Source: JAHEEL01 sp964195515 (lineage in GTDB: Bacteria; Actinomycetota; Acidimicrobiia; Spongiisociales; UBA5794). From it: DNA of 8,555 bases. Position 1 is the stretch's first letter; every line of letters begins with the position of its first letter. The stretch lies in the NCBI GenBank assembly GCA_964195515.1, contig CAXMQO010000129.1, forward strand, positions 1-8,555, written 5' to 3'. The notes below the pieces were generated by a model that made no database searches, was not told the DNA's origin, and saw only the letters and a list, made by a program, of their open reading frames with translations. The position numbers and the translations under genes were made by a program. Positions 5,722 through 8,555 of this stretch are shown here, piece after piece.

Positions 5722-7563
5722 CTAGCTTGCGGTCGCTGACCCAACCAGAGTGCCGTCGTCGTTGTATGCGTCGGCTGCGTAGAGGCCTCCGACATTGTCT
5801 CCGCTGGCGCTGCCTTCGAGGCACACGTTGTACGTTTCGCCTGCAACCAAGCCCGGCGACGAGAAGACGATCACCGAGAAGCTCTTGCTGGCTCCAAAGG
5901 TGGCCACGTCATCGCCGTCGGTGGTCTCGATGTGGATCATCGTTCCCGCAGCGATATCGGTCTGAGTCGTCAGGTACAAGGAGGCTTGGCTTCCTTCATC
6001 GATACCTTCAGACATTGCCCCGTTGGTGTTTGTACCTATCAGGGTGCCGCCCGACATGTCGAACGTGCCGTTGTGATCCACTGCGCTGTCCCTGCCGCTG
6101 GTCGGACCGTTGACGATGACGGTCCCACCCGTCATGTAGACATAGCCGTTCGAATCGATGCCGTCACCGTCCGACTCGATCACGATGGTGCCGCCGTTGA
6201 TGTAGATGTAGTAGTCGCCAGGAACCTCTTCTGCGGGAGCGCCAGCGCCGCCGCCATGACCGTCACGGAAGGTGTCCGTGCCGGCGTCTCCGGCCGCCGT
6301 CGCAGTCCCGGAGCCGTCGACGCCGCCGGCAACGTTGAGGCCGTCGTCACTCGCTGTGATGTCGATGTCTCCGCCATTGATGGTGATCACCGCGCCCTCG
6401 ATACCTTCATATGACTCAGTCACGTTGATGGTGCCACCATTGATTTCGACCGTATCGTCGGCGTGAACGGCATCATCGCCGGTTGCGATCTCGAAGGAGC
6501 CGGCGTTGATGACGATCGACAGATTGGAGTGGACTGCATCGTCGGCGGCATCAATCGAGAAGGTGCCACCTTCGATGACCACGCTGACAGCGCCCTTGAT
6601 GCCCTTGGCGGAATCATCGGCTGCGAGGCTGGCACTGCTGCCTCCGCCCGCAGAGATGTCGAAGTCGCCGCCGGTGATGATCACGTCGGTCGCCGCCTGG
6701 ATGGCGTCACCCTTGGCAGCCACGGTGATAGAACCGCCCAATACGGAGATGTAGCCAAGCGCGGCATCCTCTTCGTTGTCGGCCTTGATTCCGTCGCCGC
6801 CTGCGGTGATGTCGAGCGTTCCGCCGCTGACCACCACATAGTCCTTGCCGCGGATCCCGTCGTCAACTGCGTCGACGGTTATGTCGCCGCTGTCGATGAC
6901 AAGCCCGTCCTTGCTTGTGATGCCGTCGTTGTAGCTGCCCTGAACGATGAGCGAGCCCTCACCGGTGATGGTGAGATCAGACTTGCTGTACAGCGTCGCG
7001 TTGGGCTCATCCTCGCCTTCGGCAAACACATAGGTCGCACCGTCGGTGAGCGTGTTCAGGCTGCCGTCGGCCAGTATCACGATCGCCTTCTCGGCGCTCA
7101 TCACCGCTACTGCGGCGCCGTCCGCATTGGTGATGTCCGCGTTGTCGACGATGATTTGGACCACGGCTTGATCACCCGCAGCGACGACCAGTTGGCCGTC
7201 GCTGAGTGAGCCGCTGATCCGGTAGGTGCCTGCTGCGCTGATCGTGACGGTGGTGCCATCAACGTCTACGGCACTGGAGTCTTCTGTGATCGAGGTGCCG
7301 AGGGAGATCTCGATGACGTTGTCCTCGCTGTACTCATAGTCAGCAGTCGTGTCATGGGTCGTCGCGTTCGCTTCTGCAGCAGTGGCGACCGCCCCGGATT
7401 CCACCGAAGTGGTAGCAATCGTTGTGTCATCGGATGTCACCACCACGGTGCTGTCGGCGGTGACGATGTCTTCGCTGCTCGCCGTGACGCCGGCAGTGCT
7501 GCAGCCAACCAGGATCGACAGTGCGAGAGCCGCCGAGATTGCGAGCGATGTGTGCTTCTTCAT
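5722..7563 (-). CDS. Cthe_2159-family (DUF4353) beta-helix carbohydrate-binding lipoprotein
   Basis: A 613-residue exported protein. MKKHTSLAISAALALSILVGC is a lipoprotein signal with lipobox LVGC and Cys21; the longer frame back to 7755 adds only intergenic sequence. ATG 7563 has AAAGGAG upstream at about 9 nt. Residues 22-80 are a Ser/Thr/Ala/Asp-rich linker. Residues 84-215 match the family's N-terminal block (GTYRISGSLSDGQLVV, SDLTITGEGSLIVQG, NDGITSKDGLVI). Residues 220-510 hold about ten repeats of roughly 21 residues of the form [I/V].GG.[I/F].I.A..DGI.., the signature of a right-handed parallel beta-helix with acidic loops likely to bind calcium. A C-terminal beta-rich domain follows (about 525-613). 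Cthe_2159 of Clostridium thermocellum binds acidic polysaccharides, so binding to a cell-wall or extracellular polysaccharide is the likely role. A Gly/Ala-rich insert is at 411-448. It has its own promoter with the 7-4-7 operator. Confidence 0.88.
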   Translation of the reverse strand: MKKHTSLAISAALALSILVGCSTAGVTASSEDIVTADSTVVVTSDDTTIATTSVESGAVATAAEANATTHDTTADYEYSEDNVIEISLGTSITEDSSAVDVDGTTVTISAAGTYRISGSLSDGQLVVAAGDQAVVQIIVDNADITNADGAAVAVMSAEKAIVILADGSLNTLTDGATYVFAEGEDEPNATLYSKSDLTITGEGSLIVQGSYNDGITSKDGLVIDSGDITVDAVDDGIRGKDYVVVSGGTLDITAGGDGIKADNEEDAALGYISVLGGSITVAAKGDAIQAATDVIITGGDFDISAGGGSSASLAADDSAKGIKGAVSVVIEGGTFSIDAADDAVHSNLSIVINAGSFEIATGDDAVHADDTVEINGGTINVTESYEGIEGAVITINGGDIDITASDDGLNVAGGVDGSGTATAAGDAGTDTFRDGHGGGAGAPAEEVPGDYYIYINGGTIVIESDGDGIDSNGYVYMTGGTVIVNGPTSGRDSAVDHNGTFDMSGGTLIGTNTNGAMSEGIDEGSQASLYLTTQTDIAAGTMIHIETTDGDDVATFGASKSFSVIVFSSPGLVAGETYNVCLEGSASGDNVGGLYAADAYNDDGTLVGSATAS

Positions 7564-7617
7564 GATTTCCGTCTCCTTTGTTGTTGGGCCGCAAGTTGCA
7601 GCTTCCGGCATGTATCG

Positions 7618-7650
7618 AAGGTACGGCTCGAATCTGGGACTTCCCTGAGG
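7618..7650 (-). promoter_or_regulatory. Promoter and operator of the Cthe_2159-family gene
   Basis: On the minus strand CCTCAGG-GAAG-TCCCAGA (7650-7633) is followed after 9 bp by TACCTT (7623-7618), a TANNNT -10 box. Operator sequence, orientation and spacing to the -10 are the same as at the response regulator promoter (2190-2158), more than 5 kb away. The 5' leader would be about 50 nt and carries AAAGGAG before the ATG. Control by the PhoP-like regulator is inferred. Confidence 0.6.
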
Positions 7651-7683
7651 AGCGGCTGCGAACCGGCTCCGAGTTCTTGGGTA

Positions 7684-7729
7684 CACAAAGATGGAGGGAC
7701 CCGGCATGGTGCCGGGTCCCTCATTTGTG
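7684..7729 (-). terminator. Hairpin terminator after the VTC gene
   Basis: A perfect 13-bp stem (7694-7706 with 7710-7722) has a 3-nt loop, and outer CACAAA/TTTGTG arms (7684-7689, 7724-7729) extend it. It lies 27 nt past the VTC stop on the minus strand, and the outer arm supplies a short TTTG run. It separates the VTC transcript from the Cthe_2159-family promoter at 7618-7650. Confidence 0.7.
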
Positions 7730-7756
7730 CTCGGAGTTGGGTGGGTCGATGTCATC

Positions 7757-8555
7757 TCATGAGCCGACTCCTTCCCTCAGCGAAGGCCACGTCGATCTGG
7801 GGTGGTGTGTCGCTCGACGATCGACGGGCTCGAGCCTGGCTGCGCCCGCCAGGTCGGGATCCCGACACCCCGGGTTCACTCTGGCGTGCTCTGGAGTCCA
7901 GCCGAAGTGGGTGCGGAGCACCCGATTCCACTTGTTCGCCGGCAGCCCGGGAGTCAAGGCGGCAAGACCGGTGCAGTACTTGCTGATCTTGGTGGGACGT
8001 TCGTGCTCTTCCCAGAGGAGGCGATCGATTGCACAAGGCCGACCGGTTGTCTTTGTCTCCACAATCGCCATACCGGGCAGCGACACGCTCGACCCGTCTA
8101 CTGCCACGCATTGGAGATCCGTGTCGATGGTGATCCGGCTCATCGAAGCCGTATCCAACAGCGTGGTCCGGTCGTATCGGGTCGTCAGCACAGGCTGCAG
8201 TTCACGGCTCACAGGCGCGATGGTCTCAAAGCCGCCGACGAACTCCAGCGCCGCCTCGGTCAGCTGGCTGCGGCGCAGAATGTTGTACCCCAGCCGGTGT
8301 TTCTCTGTCAGCCCGTGTCGTTCCCGGGTCTTGACCTCAAGTGAACACGTACCGCTATCGAGATACGACCGGGTACGAACCTTGAACCTGCGCCGGCGCT
8401 TGTACGCCGCGGCCAGGTACGAGACCCGTTCCGGAGTGTCGAAGTACACCGACTCGTAATGGAAGCTGCGTCGTCCGTCGATCTCCAATACCCGCAGTCC
8501 GCCGCGTGAGATGACTTGCTCGGCGACGGCCAGGGGGACCAGGTACTTCCGATCC
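7757..8555 (-). CDS. VTC-domain polyphosphate polymerase-like protein (5' end outside window)
   Basis: 265 residues are visible; the frame runs off the right edge, beginning DRKYLVPLAV, so perhaps 20-40 N-terminal residues are missing. The VTC fold forms a tunnel that makes polyphosphate from NTP in yeast Vtc4. Numbered from the first visible residue, the expected basic and acidic residues are present: KY at 3-4, YESVYFDTP at 33-41, FKVRTRSY at 57-64 (Lys58, Arg60, Arg62), LEVK at 72-75, TEKHR at 83-87, TTRYDRT at 124-130, VETKT at 165-169 and ISKYCTG at 190-196. The basic tunnel and the catalytic glutamate-lysine pairs therefore look intact. No membrane segment is seen, so it should be cytoplasmic, probably working with DUF4956. 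After NKWNRVLRTHFGW comes an unusual tail of about 45 residues rich in Arg and Pro. Polyphosphate synthesis is the family-based assumption, not shown. Confidence 0.85.
   Translation of the reverse strand, partial: DRKYLVPLAVAEQVISRGGLRVLEIDGRRSFHYESVYFDTPERVSYLAAAYKRRRRFKVRTRSYLDSGTCSLEVKTRERHGLTEKHRLGYNILRRSQLTEAALEFVGGFETIAPVSRELQPVLTTRYDRTTLLDTASMSRITIDTDLQCVAVDGSSVSLPGMAIVETKTTGRPCAIDRLLWEEHERPTKISKYCTGLAALTPGLPANKWNRVLRTHFGWTPEHARVNPGCRDPDLAGAARLEPVDRRATHHPRSTWPSLREGVGS

Noticed and set aside
6463..7209. Plus-strand frames of up to 248 codons opposite the beta-helix gene
   Set aside because: They mirror the repeat structure of the minus-strand gene, have no ribosome-binding site and match no known pattern.
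1..8555. tRNA, rRNA, insertion sequences, integrase or phage genes
   Set aside because: None seen by eye; every long frame with domain features is assigned above. A covariance-model search was not possible.

Overview
The window looks like a chromosomal segment of a high-GC Gram-positive bacterium, most likely an actinobacterium. The evidence is the GC-rich codon use, two lipoprotein-type secreted proteins, a PhoP-like response regulator with a TANNNT -10 box almost on its ATG, and the remnant of an F420-type LLM oxidoreductase. I cannot name the species; an Acidimicrobiia-like lineage is only a guess.

Layout: 30-2149 (minus) is a two-component operon, an OmpR/PhoP-like response regulator followed by a sensor histidine kinase with an ATGA overlap. 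2253-3001 (minus) holds a DUF4956 membrane protein and, overlapping its stop codon, a previously unlisted 49-residue single-pass membrane ORF. 3002-3187 is a divergent promoter region. 3188-4639 (plus) is a CotH-family secreted kinase lipoprotein. 4804-5367 (plus) is a DUF4262 protein, and 5354-5644 (minus) is the C-terminal stump of an LLM oxidoreductase gene. 5722-7563 (minus) is a 613-residue lipoprotein of the Cthe_2159 (formerly DUF4353) beta-helix family. 7757-8555 (minus, cut by the window edge) is a VTC-domain polyphosphate polymerase-like protein. GC-rich hairpins close almost every transcription unit.

The main observation is that VTC, DUF4956, CotH and Cthe_2159-family genes sit together with a two-component system, and that a shared operator appears to tie them together. 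An 18-bp direct repeat of 7-4-7 form, consensus TCTCAGG-N4-TCCCAGG, lies upstream of the response regulator, DUF4956, CotH and Cthe_2159-family genes. Each copy is in the orientation of the gene it precedes. At two of the four (response regulator and Cthe_2159 family) the site ends exactly 9 bp before a TAYCTT -10 box. The arrangement resembles the TCACAGC-N4-TCACAGC site known for Mycobacterium tuberculosis PhoP, which fits the PhoP-like regulator encoded here. The inferred picture is an autoregulated PhoP-like system controlling an envelope module: a VTC protein and its membrane partner on the cytoplasmic side, and a CotH kinase plus a beta-helix carbohydrate-binding lipoprotein outside. The genes are recognised families; their joint function and the regulon are inference. 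DUF4262 and the LLM stump have no such site and look like unrelated intervening genes.
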